A stretch of 64,000 bases of DNA from NCBI GenBank assembly GCA_035502995.1, contig DATJTW010000023.1:1-64000 (forward strand), in the 5' to 3' direction. This DNA is from CADEED01 sp035502995. GTDB lineage: Bacteria > Pseudomonadota > Gammaproteobacteria > Steroidobacterales > Steroidobacteraceae. Shown piece after piece: positions 1-8,228 of the stretch. Position numbers and translations under genes: made by a program. Below the pieces are notes generated by a model, which was given only the letters and a program-made list of their open reading frames with translations, was not told where the DNA came from and searched no databases. Each line of letters opens with the position of its first letter. Within the stretch, counting starts at the first letter, position 1.

Positions 1-2
1 GC

Positions 3-1505
3 GTCAACGAAACGGCCGGCTTCATCTTCGCTCTGCTGGCCTTCGCGGCGGGTTTCGCGGTGCGTCCGTTCGGAGCCTTGTTCTTCGGTCGCTTGGGCGA
101 CATGATCGGACGCAAGTACACGTTCCTCGTCACCATCGTGATCATGGGTGCGTCGACCGCGCTGGTCGGCGTGTTGCCGACGTATGAAACGGCCGGCGTC
201 ATCGCGCCGATCATCTTCATCGTGCTGCGGCTGTTGCAGGGCCTCGCGTTGGGTGGCCAGTACGGCGGCGCGGCCACCTACATCGCCGAGCACGCGCCGG
301 AAGGCCGGCGCGGCCTGTACACGAGCTGGATCCAGACGACGGCCACGCTGGGCTTCTTCCTGTCGTTGCTGGTGATCTTGGCGTGCCGCCTCTCGATGAG
401 CCCCGAGTCGTTCGATGCGTGGGGCTGGCGACTGCCGTTCCTGCTGTCGATCGTGCTGCTGGCGATCTCGGCGTACATCCGGATGCAGCTGCAGGAATCG
501 CCGGTGTTCCAGGAGATCAAGGCGTCGGGCAAGTTGTCGAAGTCGCCGCTGACGGAGTCCTTCGGCCAGTGGGCGAACCTCAAGGTCGTGATCCTCGCCT
601 TGTTAGGCGCGACGGCCGGCCAGGCCGTGGTCTGGTACGGCGGGCAGTTCTACGCGCTGCTGTTCCTCGAGAAGACGCTGCTGGTCGACTCGACGAGCGC
701 GCAGCTGGCGATGGCCGCCGCGCTGCTGATCGCCACGCCGTTCTTCGTGGTGTTCGGTTCGCTGTCCGACAGGATCGGTCGCAAGAAGATCGTGCTGGCG
801 GGTTGCCTGCTCGCGGCGCTGACTTACTTTCCGATCTTCAAGGGCATCACGCACTACGCGAACCCGGCGCTGGCGCACGCGGTGGAGACGGCGCCGATCA
901 GCCTGGTCGCGAACCACGACGAGTGCAGCTTCCAGTTCGATCCCGTGGGCAAGAAGCAGTTCAAGACGGGCTGCGATCTCGCGAAGGGCGCGCTGGCGCG
1001 CATGGGCGTGTCGTACACGAACGAGGACTCGGCGGAGACGGGCAAGGCCATCGTGAAGATCGGCGGCGACGTGGTCGAGGTGCAGAACCTCGCCGGCACG
1101 CTGACGGGCGCCGAGTACAAGAAGGAAACGGATGCCGTGTCGGCGCGGCTGAAGGAATCGCTGACGAAGGCGGGGTATCCGGCGAAGGCGGACATGTCCG
1201 CATTCAACTACCCGATGGTGATCCTGCTGCTGACGATCCTCGTGCTGTACGTGACGATGGTGTACGGCCCGATCGCCGCCTGGCTGGTGGAGCTGTTCCC
1301 CGCGCGCATCCGCTACACGTCGATGTCGCTGCCGTATCACATCGGCAACGGCTGGTTCGGCGGGTTCCTGCCGGTGACGTCGTTCGCGATCGTCGCGGCG
1401 ACGGGCAACATCTACAACGGCCTGTGGTATCCGATCGTCGTGGCGCTGACGACGCTCGTGATCGGCGGCCTGTTCCTGCGCGAGACCAAAGGCGCCGCGG
1501 CGTAA
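3..1505 (+). CDS. MFS metabolite:H+ symporter, 5' end outside window
   Basis: The reading frame is open from the first bases of the window, so the start lies upstream; 500 residues are visible. It is an inner-membrane secondary transporter of the major facilitator superfamily, closest in style to the metabolite:proton symporter (ProP/ShiA-like) group. The MFS loop signature GRLGDMIGRKY follows the second visible helix, and its echo GSLSDRIGRKK appears in the second half. About 110 hydrophilic residues (coded around 850-1200) sit between helices of the second half, rich in Lys/Asp/Glu and with two Cys; this is longer than a normal MFS loop and probably faces the periplasm. The substrate cannot be told. 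The stop codon is followed at once by a palindromic repeat. Confidence 0.88.
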   Translation, partial: VNETAGFIFALLAFAAGFAVRPFGALFFGRLGDMIGRKYTFLVTIVIMGASTALVGVLPTYETAGVIAPIIFIVLRLLQGLALGGQYGGAATYIAEHAPEGRRGLYTSWIQTTATLGFFLSLLVILACRLSMSPESFDAWGWRLPFLLSIVLLAISAYIRMQLQESPVFQEIKASGKLSKSPLTESFGQWANLKVVILALLGATAGQAVVWYGGQFYALLFLEKTLLVDSTSAQLAMAAALLIATPFFVVFGSLSDRIGRKKIVLAGCLLAALTYFPIFKGITHYANPALAHAVETAPISLVANHDECSFQFDPVGKKQFKTGCDLAKGALARMGVSYTNEDSAETGKAIVKIGGDVVEVQNLAGTLTGAEYKKETDAVSARLKESLTKAGYPAKADMSAFNYPMVILLLTILVLYVTMVYGPIAAWLVELFPARIRYTSMSLPYHIGNGWFGGFLPVTSFAIVAATGNIYNGLWYPIVVALTTLVIGGLFLRETKGAAA

Positions 1506-1549
1506 TGGGGACATTCCTCGTTTCCTAGCAAACGGGGACAGTCCTGGTT
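1506..1549. repeat. Palindromic GGGGACAGTCC-type repeat after the MFS gene
   Basis: Two degenerate GGGGACATTCC / GGGGACAGTCC arms are joined by a TTTCCTAGCAAAC spacer and followed by a T-run. It starts immediately after the MFS stop codon. It belongs to the same family as the copies near 3.56, 9.5, 27.07 and 30.1 kb. The hairpin plus T-run could also terminate transcription. Confidence 0.75.
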
Positions 1550-1600
1550 TTTTTCGTCGAGCGGCCTGCACCCGGTTGCCAGGGAGTGCAGGCCATCCCC

Positions 1601-1606
1601 TATACT
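1601..1606 (+). promoter_or_regulatory. Putative -10 element TATACT for the S9 peptidase gene
   Basis: TATACT lies 36 bases before the ATG at 1642. The same TATACT/CATACT word precedes several other genes here. No convincing -35 element was identified. Confidence 0.4.
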
Positions 1607-1641
1607 CGCGCCCGGGAGTAGCTAGTCAGACGAGGGGAACC

Positions 1642-3561
1642 ATGAAGGTCTCGGCGACGCGTACCGCGATCATCGGGCTGTCGGCATGTCTCGCCGGCGT
1701 GGCGTCGGCGGCGCCCCCATCGCTCGACGATTTCTTCAGCGGCGCGCAGATCCGCAGCGTTTCCATCTCGCCCAATGGCCAGTACCTGGCGATGATCGTG
1801 AACCTGGACGACCGCCGGTTCGTCGCGGTGAAGGACCGCACCAGCAGCGCACCCGCAGCCCCGGTGCTCGCCGCGAGCGGCAAGGACTCCTTCGAGCCAC
1901 GCTGGTGCCACTGGGCCAACGACGAGCGCATCGTCTGCAGTTTCCAGGGCCGCGAGCGCGACAAGTACGTGAGCAAGGTGTTTCCGGTCACGCGGCTGGT
2001 CGCCGTCAACCGCGACGGCAGCAAACAGAAGCAATTGCTGGAAGATCCGTTTCACCCCAGCGGCCAGCTCAACGATCGCATCATCGACTGGACGCCCGAA
2101 GACCCGAAGACGGTGCTGATCGAGAAGTTCAACCCGCGCGTCGGGCTGCGTGTGCTCAAGCTGAACGTCTACACCGGCGACGTCGACATCCACGAAAACG
2201 TGCACGAATACGTCGGCGCATTCGGCACCGACGGCCACGGGACCGTGCGACTCGGCTGGGGCGTCTACGACCTGACGGCATACACCTACGCGAAGCTCAA
2301 GGGCGAGTTGCGTTGGCGGAGACTCTCGCGCACCAATGCATTGTCAACGGACGAAGCTTACCGCCCGATCGCGGTGATCCCGGGCACCAACTACGCCTAC
2401 GCACTCAAGGACCACGAGGGGCGTCAGGCACTGTGGAAGATAGACCTCGCCGACAAGGAAGATCCCAAGCTCGTCTTCGCCAGCTCGCGCATCGACGTGC
2501 AGCCTATCTTCACGCCGGACAACCGCGTGCTGGCCGTGCTGCCGGATTCCGGCAGCAAGGATGCGTTCTACGTCGAACCCTCCGCCGAGATGCTGGGGGA
2601 AGTACTGGCGAAGTTGTTCAAGGACAAGCAGTACCACATCGCGGACATGAGCTCGGACCTGAAGGTCGTCGTGATCGAGTCCGACAGCGACGTTCAACCG
2701 CCCGAGTATCACGTGCTCGACTTGAGCAAGTCGCAGCCGCAGCTGCAGCGCGTCGGTTCGCGTTTTCCCGGCCTCGACAAGAAGGAGCTCGCAAAGACAC
2801 GGTATCTCAACTACCCCGCGCGCGACGGCACGTCGATTCCGGCATATCTCACCCTGCCGGTGGATGCCGGCGTCGCGCTTCCCCCGCTGATCGTGCTGCC
2901 GCATGGCGGTCCGTGGGCGCGCGACAGCTGGGGCTTCAACAGCTGGGTCCAGATGCTGGTACGCGATGGATACGCCGTGCTGCAGATGAACTACCGCGGT
3001 TCGGCCGGCTACGGCACGAAGTGGCGCGATGCGTCGTACCGCGACTGGGGCGGGCTGCCGTACACCGACACGATCGATGGTCTCAAGTGGGCGCTCGAAA
3101 CCAAGATCGGCGACCCGAAGCGGGTCTGCGTGGTCGGCGGCAGCTTCGGCGGATATCTCGCGCTCGCCGCAGCGACGCACGATAGTCCCCTGCTTCGTTG
3201 TGTCGTGAGCGTTGCCGGGGTCAGCGACCTGCGCGAGCTCAAGAACGATTCGAACTTCTTCGCCAACCATCGCGTCGTCCACGACATGATCGGCGACGAT
3301 CCGGAGAAGCTGAAGGCGCAGTCGCCGCGCATGCTCGCGGCGTCGATCGGCGTGCCCGTGTTGCTGCTGCATGGCGCAGACGATTGGACCGTCGAGGTCG
3401 ACCAGTCGCACCTGATGGCCAAGGCGATGGACGCCGCCGGCAAGCCTTACGAGATGGTGGTCATCCCGGACACCGACCACTATTTCCAGAATCCCGGGCC
3501 GCAGAGGCAGTTGTTCGCCACGATGTCGGAGTTCCTCGGCAAGCATCTCGCCAACCGATGA
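1642..3561 (+). CDS. Secreted S9 family (prolyl oligopeptidase-type) peptidase
   Basis: A 639-residue protein with an N-terminal signal peptide ending near AGVASA-AP, so exported to the periplasm. The first ~380 residues are the TolB/beta-propeller-like half of S9 acyl-aminoacyl-peptidases; the C-terminal ~250 form the alpha/beta-hydrolase domain. The triad is visible: Ser in GGSFGGY (about residue 501), Asp in HGADDW (about 580) and His in DTDHYF (about 613). The family cleaves short peptides. The ATG at 1642 is chosen because it begins the signal peptide and has GAGGGGA upstream; an earlier in-frame start would add 22 unrelated residues. A TonB receptor follows, which fits scavenging of peptides, but a joint role is inference. 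Confidence 0.9.
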   Translation: MKVSATRTAIIGLSACLAGVASAAPPSLDDFFSGAQIRSVSISPNGQYLAMIVNLDDRRFVAVKDRTSSAPAAPVLAASGKDSFEPRWCHWANDERIVCSFQGRERDKYVSKVFPVTRLVAVNRDGSKQKQLLEDPFHPSGQLNDRIIDWTPEDPKTVLIEKFNPRVGLRVLKLNVYTGDVDIHENVHEYVGAFGTDGHGTVRLGWGVYDLTAYTYAKLKGELRWRRLSRTNALSTDEAYRPIAVIPGTNYAYALKDHEGRQALWKIDLADKEDPKLVFASSRIDVQPIFTPDNRVLAVLPDSGSKDAFYVEPSAEMLGEVLAKLFKDKQYHIADMSSDLKVVVIESDSDVQPPEYHVLDLSKSQPQLQRVGSRFPGLDKKELAKTRYLNYPARDGTSIPAYLTLPVDAGVALPPLIVLPHGGPWARDSWGFNSWVQMLVRDGYAVLQMNYRGSAGYGTKWRDASYRDWGGLPYTDTIDGLKWALETKIGDPKRVCVVGGSFGGYLALAAATHDSPLLRCVVSVAGVSDLRELKNDSNFFANHRVVHDMIGDDPEKLKAQSPRMLAASIGVPVLLLHGADDWTVEVDQSHLMAKAMDAAGKPYEMVVIPDTDHYFQNPGPQRQLFATMSEFLGKHLANR

Positions 3562-3562
3562 T

Positions 3563-3599
3563 GACTGTCCCCTTTTGCTAGCAATCGGGGACTGTCCCC
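3563..3599. repeat. Palindromic GACTGTCCCC repeat after the S9 peptidase
   Basis: Two GACTGTCCCC arms flank TTTTGCTAGCAATCGGG. The element begins within two bases of the peptidase stop codon. It is the same family as the other GGGGACAGTCCCC copies in the window. Confidence 0.8.
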
Positions 3600-3693
3600 A
3601 CCATACTCCGCCCCACAAGTAGCGCGAGGGGGAAAGGTCGCGGACTCTGCTTGCCCCCTCGCTCTGCGCACAACAATGCAGAGGAGTGGTCGC

Positions 3694-6075
3694 ATGAAGT
3701 CATGGATCGGACGCGGCGCCGCCGCGCTTTTCTATTCCCTCCCGTTCGTCGCCACGGCGCAAGACGCGCCGCCCACCGACGACGACATCAACGAGGAGAT
3801 CATCGTCACCGCGCAGAAGCGCGCCACGTCGCTGCAGGACGTGCCGTTCTCCATCGCCGCGGTCACGAACCAGGACATCCAGGAATCCGGCGCGCAGAAC
3901 ATCGTCGACATCGCGCGCAACGTCCCGGGCCTGTACATCGCCGATCTCGGCCCCGGCCAGAGCCAGGTCGCCATCCGCGGCATCAGCGCCGGCCAGGTCA
4001 TCCGCGACCAGCCGGGCGTGAAGGAATCCGTTGGCATCTATCTCGACGAATCGCCGATCTCCGTCGCGCTGTTCACGCCGGATCTCGACCTCTACGACCT
4101 CGACCGCATCGAAGTGCTGCGCGGCCCGCAGGGCACGCTGTTCGGCGCGGGTTCCAGCTCGGGCACGGTGCGCTACATCACCGCGCAGCCGGACATCGGC
4201 GACTTCGGCGGCTCCGTGGACTTCACGCTCGAGAGCGCGACCGACGGTGAAATCGGTGGCGCGCTGCGCGGCGCGGTGAACGTGCCGCTGGGCGAGAAGG
4301 CCGCGATGCGCGCGGTCGGTTATCGCCAGGAGCTGCCCGGCTTCATCGACTCCTACTACCCGGGCCGCGCGACGAAGGACGACGTCAACGGCGGCTCGCG
4401 CACCGGCGGCCGTCTCGCGTTCCGCTTCGAGCCCACCGAGAACATCACGATCACGCCGCGCGTCGTGTACCAGAAGCTCGATACCGACGGTTTCCCGCGC
4501 ATCGACGCGTACAACATCCTCGGCAACACGTACACGACGACGCAGCCGCAGGTGGACGTCGGCGACCGGGGCCAGGTCACGCAGCTGCAGGAAGGCATCA
4601 CCGACGACTTCACGATGGCCGACCTCAAGCTCGAGTTCGGCTTCGGCGACGTGGGCCTGACCAGCATCTCCACCTACATCGACCGCCAGGTCGAGGTGCG
4701 TCGCGACGCGAGCCAGCTGACGGGCAGCGTCACGGTCGATGTCGGTGGCACCGCGGCGCAGGCGCGCCTGAACTCGCTGCTGCTCGACCAGACCGATCTG
4801 CAGGTGTTCAGCCAGGAACTGCGGCTCGGCTCGTCGGGTGAAGGGCCGTTCCAGTGGGTGGTCGGCGCGTTCTACCAGCAAGCCGACCGCGACTACGCGC
4901 AGACGCTGCCGACGCCGGGCTACGACGCCATCCTGCCGCGCGCCACCGGCGCGCCGGTCGACACGCCTTACTACTCGCGGCTGACGTACGACTTCTCGCA
5001 GTTCGCCGCGTTCGGCGAGGCGACGTACCGCTTCAACCCGCAGTGGGCGCTGACCGGCGGCCTGCGTTACTACAACTTCGACGAGGACCGCGTGATCACG
5101 ATCACCGGCGCGTTCGCGGACCTGCCGCATTTCGACGAGCTCGGCACCACGAGCTCCGACGGCGTCTCGCCGCGCGTGATCCTCGCGTTCAGCCCGAGCA
5201 AGAAGGTGCAGTTCACGGCGCAGGTCGCGCGCGGCTTCCGGCTCGGCGGCATCAACGATCCGCTGAACGCCACGCTGTGCCAGGGCAACGATCTCGCCGT
5301 CTACGGCGGGCATCCGACCTGGGACGACGAGAAGGTGACCAACTTCGAGGTCGGTGCGAAGACGCGCTTCGCCGACGGCCGCGTCACGCTGAACGGCGCG
5401 GTGTTCGTCAGCAAGATCGACGGCCTGCAGGTGGTCGCGGACGCGGGCTCGTGCTCGTCGCGCATCATCCTGAATGCCGACGCCGAGTCGAAGGGCGCCG
5501 AGTTCGAGCTGTTCGTGCATCCGGACGAACACTGGGACGTCGGTGTGTCGGCGACGTATGCCGACGCGGAGATCACCGAGTCGCAGCTGATCCCGAACAC
5601 GACGACGCCGATCGGCGGCATCCGCGATGGCAATCGCCTGCCGACCTCGCCGCAGCTGCAGGCCGTGGCGACGCTGGCGTACAACTGGCCGGTGGGTTCG
5701 TCGCTCGAGAGCTACGTTCGGCTGACCGCGCAACACGTCGGTTCCTCGTACACGCAGCTCGCCGACCAGGAGGCGAACTTCGGGCTGATCTCGAACTCGG
5801 CGACGCGGCCGGCCGGCAGCGCGCGCCTGATCAACTTCGGCGGCATCCCGCCGAACACGAACATCACGTTCGATTCGGAGCTGCCGTCGTACGAGATCGC
5901 GAACCTGCGCTGGGGCGTGCGTGCGGACGGCTGGGAAGCCGGCGTGTTCGTCAACAACCTGTTCGACGAGCGCGCGTTCCTGTCGGTCGACCGCGAGCGC
6001 GGTCGCAGCGCGCGCGTCGCGTACCTGACCAACCAGCCGCGCACGTACGGCGTGAACTTCCGCGTGAAGTTCTGA
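3694..6075 (+). CDS. TonB-dependent outer-membrane receptor
   Basis: A 793-residue receptor: signal peptide to about residue 22 (ending ATAQ-D), TonB box EEIIVTAQKR around residues 31-40, a plug domain with LRGPQGTLFGAGSSSGTVRYIT near 150, and a long beta-barrel ending in the typical aromatic C-terminus (VNFRVKF). It takes up a large scarce substrate across the outer membrane using the TonB-ExbB-ExbD energy system. The ATG at 3694 has AGGAG about eight bases before it; an earlier in-frame ATG at 3676 lacks one. The plug motifs are of the catecholate/CirA-like type found in large TonB receptor expansions; the substrate is not predictable. It sits directly after an S9 peptidase. Confidence 0.93.
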   Translation: MKSWIGRGAAALFYSLPFVATAQDAPPTDDDINEEIIVTAQKRATSLQDVPFSIAAVTNQDIQESGAQNIVDIARNVPGLYIADLGPGQSQVAIRGISAGQVIRDQPGVKESVGIYLDESPISVALFTPDLDLYDLDRIEVLRGPQGTLFGAGSSSGTVRYITAQPDIGDFGGSVDFTLESATDGEIGGALRGAVNVPLGEKAAMRAVGYRQELPGFIDSYYPGRATKDDVNGGSRTGGRLAFRFEPTENITITPRVVYQKLDTDGFPRIDAYNILGNTYTTTQPQVDVGDRGQVTQLQEGITDDFTMADLKLEFGFGDVGLTSISTYIDRQVEVRRDASQLTGSVTVDVGGTAAQARLNSLLLDQTDLQVFSQELRLGSSGEGPFQWVVGAFYQQADRDYAQTLPTPGYDAILPRATGAPVDTPYYSRLTYDFSQFAAFGEATYRFNPQWALTGGLRYYNFDEDRVITITGAFADLPHFDELGTTSSDGVSPRVILAFSPSKKVQFTAQVARGFRLGGINDPLNATLCQGNDLAVYGGHPTWDDEKVTNFEVGAKTRFADGRVTLNGAVFVSKIDGLQVVADAGSCSSRIILNADAESKGAEFELFVHPDEHWDVGVSATYADAEITESQLIPNTTTPIGGIRDGNRLPTSPQLQAVATLAYNWPVGSSLESYVRLTAQHVGSSYTQLADQEANFGLISNSATRPAGSARLINFGGIPPNTNITFDSELPSYEIANLRWGVRADGWEAGVFVNNLFDERAFLSVDRERGRSARVAYLTNQPRTYGVNFRVKF

Positions 6076-6094
6076 TGACGGTGGTTTGAAGGAC

Positions 6095-6121
6095 GGCGGC
6101 GGAGCCCGATGCTCCGCCGCC
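6095..6121 (+). terminator. GC-rich hairpin after the TonB receptor gene
   Basis: A perfect 11-base stem GGCGGCGGAGC / GCTCCGCCGCC with a 5-base loop, 20 bases after the stop codon. There is no T-tract, so it may act with Rho or as an RNA 3'-end stabiliser. Confidence 0.55.
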
Positions 6122-6198
6122 GCTATCCACCCGGGTAGTCGGGGAGTAGTCTGGCGTCCGCGTCGTCGCATACCAACAAGATGACGACGCAGGGAGCC

Positions 6199-7338
6199 AT
6201 GAAAAGAATCGCCTGTCTCGCGCTCGTCCTGGGCGCGCTCGTCTCGTTGCCCGGCGCCGCCGCGCCCGCCGCGCCCACGCCGTCGGACCTCGAGCGCAGT
6301 GTCTTCCTGTCGATGCTGCTCGACCCGGACTACGCCAAGTCCCGGCTCGGCGCGCGCATCCTCGGCCAGCAGTTCCAGCAGGATGATTTCGTCTGCGACC
6401 ACATCGCGGAGAAGCTGCTGAAGGAGCCAGCCGTGCCGGCGAACGGCACGGTACTCGATGCCATCCAGTGGTACATCGTGACGATCCGCGAGAGCTGCTC
6501 CGGGCGTTATCACGACGTGCTGACGCAGTCGCGACGGCGCTTCACGCACGAGAAGCTGCTCAAGCACATCGACGCCGCGCTGGCGGTGCCGGTCGATACG
6601 TCGGTGACGCAATACAAGGAAGGCGGCGTCGACCTGCTGTCGCGGCAGATCGACCTGATGCAGGAGCTCGGCGCGCTGCGGCAGTCGAGCGCGTCCGCGC
6701 GCGGCATGGCGCCGGGCTCGACGTTCGGCGAAGTGCTGGAGCGCGCGGGGTATCCGCAGGACCTGACGCAGCTCAACTACCGCGTCGCGCGGTATGGCCG
6801 TTCGAACGCGCTGGTGGCTCACTACCGCAACGGCGGCATGCTGATCTTCCGCCGCGACTACGCGCGCCGGCACTGGGTGCTCGGTGAAACGCTCGACGAG
6901 CTGGCGCCGGTCAGCGAGACGTACAAGGGCAAGGATTTCGGCATCGCGCAGTCCGTCGCCTGCCTGCGCGGCACGATGTTCCGCGGCTACATCAAGGGCC
7001 AGGGACGCAGGATCCGCGCCGACAACGGATTGTTGTGGTCGCTCGCGAACCGGCTGACGCGCGTGCCGTTCCCGTCGGACAAGTTCGAGGAGGACGGCAT
7101 GCTGGTCGGCGTGAAGCTGATCACCACGTCGCGCGATCCGGAAGCGCTGACGATGCTGCGGCAGATCGGTGCGGCGCCGGGGGACGACATCCCGGAAGAG
7201 GCGCGGGCGTATGCGCGGAAGCTCGAGCGCAACCAGGGCGTGCCGGCGGCGGAGCCGGACGAGCCCGAGGACGCGGACGCCGACAAGCCCGATGACGACA
7301 AGCCGGGCGAGAAGGGCGGGAAGCCGGTGGCGAAATGA
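6199..7338 (+). CDS. Secreted protein of unknown function
   Basis: A 379-residue protein not recognised as any family. It begins with a clear signal peptide (MKRIACLALVLGALVSLPGAAA), so it is probably periplasmic. The body is mixed alpha/beta with a helical N-terminal third (residues 20-150); the last ~40 residues are a low-complexity tail rich in Asp, Glu, Pro and Lys ending in EKGGKPVAK. The ATG at 6199 is preferred over an ATG 18 bases earlier because GGGAG lies in front of it and it begins the signal peptide. The next gene starts inside its stop codon (ATGA), so the two are translationally coupled and likely act together. Confidence 0.65.
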   Translation: MKRIACLALVLGALVSLPGAAAPAAPTPSDLERSVFLSMLLDPDYAKSRLGARILGQQFQQDDFVCDHIAEKLLKEPAVPANGTVLDAIQWYIVTIRESCSGRYHDVLTQSRRRFTHEKLLKHIDAALAVPVDTSVTQYKEGGVDLLSRQIDLMQELGALRQSSASARGMAPGSTFGEVLERAGYPQDLTQLNYRVARYGRSNALVAHYRNGGMLIFRRDYARRHWVLGETLDELAPVSETYKGKDFGIAQSVACLRGTMFRGYIKGQGRRIRADNGLLWSLANRLTRVPFPSDKFEEDGMLVGVKLITTSRDPEALTMLRQIGAAPGDDIPEEARAYARKLERNQGVPAAEPDEPEDADADKPDDDKPGEKGGKPVAK

Positions 7339-7817
7339 ACCGGCGGCGCCGGGCCAGCCGCGGGTCGTCAGGCGCGTCGTTGCTCGCGTTGGTGCCGCTG
7401 CTGTGGCCGGCGCCGGGCGCGCTGGCGAAGGACAAGCCGCCGGCGTTCCGCGTCGCGGGCCTCACGTTCAAGCCGGGCGCGCCGCTGGATGGCGAGATCC
7501 GCGGCGCGTGCGACGTGGCGAAGATCGTCACCGATTCGATCCAGCACGAGAAGGCGGGCAAGGCGCCGACGACTGACCTGGTGGTGCGCATCGATCGCGT
7601 GGTGCGGTTGCGCGGCACGCTGGACGCCGGCCCGGTGCCCGGCGGGACCGAGCTGGGCATCACGTTGCTGGCCGCGGGACCGAAGCCGCTGGATCAGCCG
7701 TTCCTGTGCCGGAAATACGCGAGGGTCGCCACGACGCCGGCCGCGCATTGCGCGCGCGTCGAGAAGTGCGCCGACACGATCGCGGAGCAGATCTCGAGCT
7801 GGCTGGCGCCGCGGTAG
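7335..7817 (+). CDS. Small secreted protein, coupled to the upstream unknown
   Basis: A 160-residue protein that starts in a 4-base ATGA overlap with the preceding gene. The N-terminus is a long, basic signal peptide (MNRRRR..., cleavage probably after PGALA). Mature residues include four Cys, which could form disulphides in the periplasm. No family is recognised. The tight overlap points to a two-gene operon, or a two-subunit envelope complex, with the 6199 gene. Confidence 0.6.
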   Translation: MNRRRRASRGSSGASLLALVPLLWPAPGALAKDKPPAFRVAGLTFKPGAPLDGEIRGACDVAKIVTDSIQHEKAGKAPTTDLVVRIDRVVRLRGTLDAGPVPGGTELGITLLAAGPKPLDQPFLCRKYARVATTPAAHCARVEKCADTIAEQISSWLAPR

Positions 7818-7846
7818 ATAGCGTCGCCCGGCGGCGGCGCGTCTAG

Positions 7847-8224
7847 TTAGACGACGGCGCTGAGCTTGAACAACGGCAGATACAGCGCGTAGCCCGCCCA
7901 CGCCACGGTGAGGCCGAACACCGCGCCGAAGATCCACAGCACGCGCCGCATGCGTTTGCGCTCCGCGTCGGTCGGCGCGTCGCGCCGGCCGATCCAGACG
8001 AGGATCGCGATGGAGACGAGGGCGAACGGCAGCCAGAGGTACGGCGCGGCCAGCAGCAGCTTCGTGGCGCCCGGGAGCTCGCCGCCGAACCCGGCGAACA
8101 AGCTGCGGTACTCGGTCAGCGTGTTGGGTGCGGTGACGGCGGTATAGGCCGCGGTCCAGGTCTCGATGACCGCGGCGACGATGAGACCGAGCGGGCGTTT
8201 GTTGGGCGGGCGGATGTCGGTCAC
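7847..8224 (-). CDS. Small integral membrane protein, unknown function
   Basis: A 125-residue protein with three hydrophobic segments (around residues 12-30, 55-78 and 92-118) separated by a basic cytoplasmic stretch (GRRDAPTDAERKRMRR). It starts with GTG four bases after the stop of the FAD oxidoreductase, so the two are one transcription unit. No family is recognised and it converges with the 7335 gene. It is a plausible inner-membrane protein of no predictable function. Confidence 0.6.
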   Translation of the reverse strand: MTDIRPPNKRPLGLIVAAVIETWTAAYTAVTAPNTLTEYRSLFAGFGGELPGATKLLLAAPYLWLPFALVSIAILVWIGRRDAPTDAERKRMRRVLWIFGAVFGLTVAWAGYALYLPLFKLSAVV

Positions 8225-8228
8225 GGAG

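Noticed and set aside
3700..6873. Long open frame of 1057 codons antisense to the TonB receptor
   Set aside because: It is a GC-rich shadow: Arg/Ala/Val-rich with no domain, and the sense strand carries a clear receptor. The same applies to the many other antisense frames.
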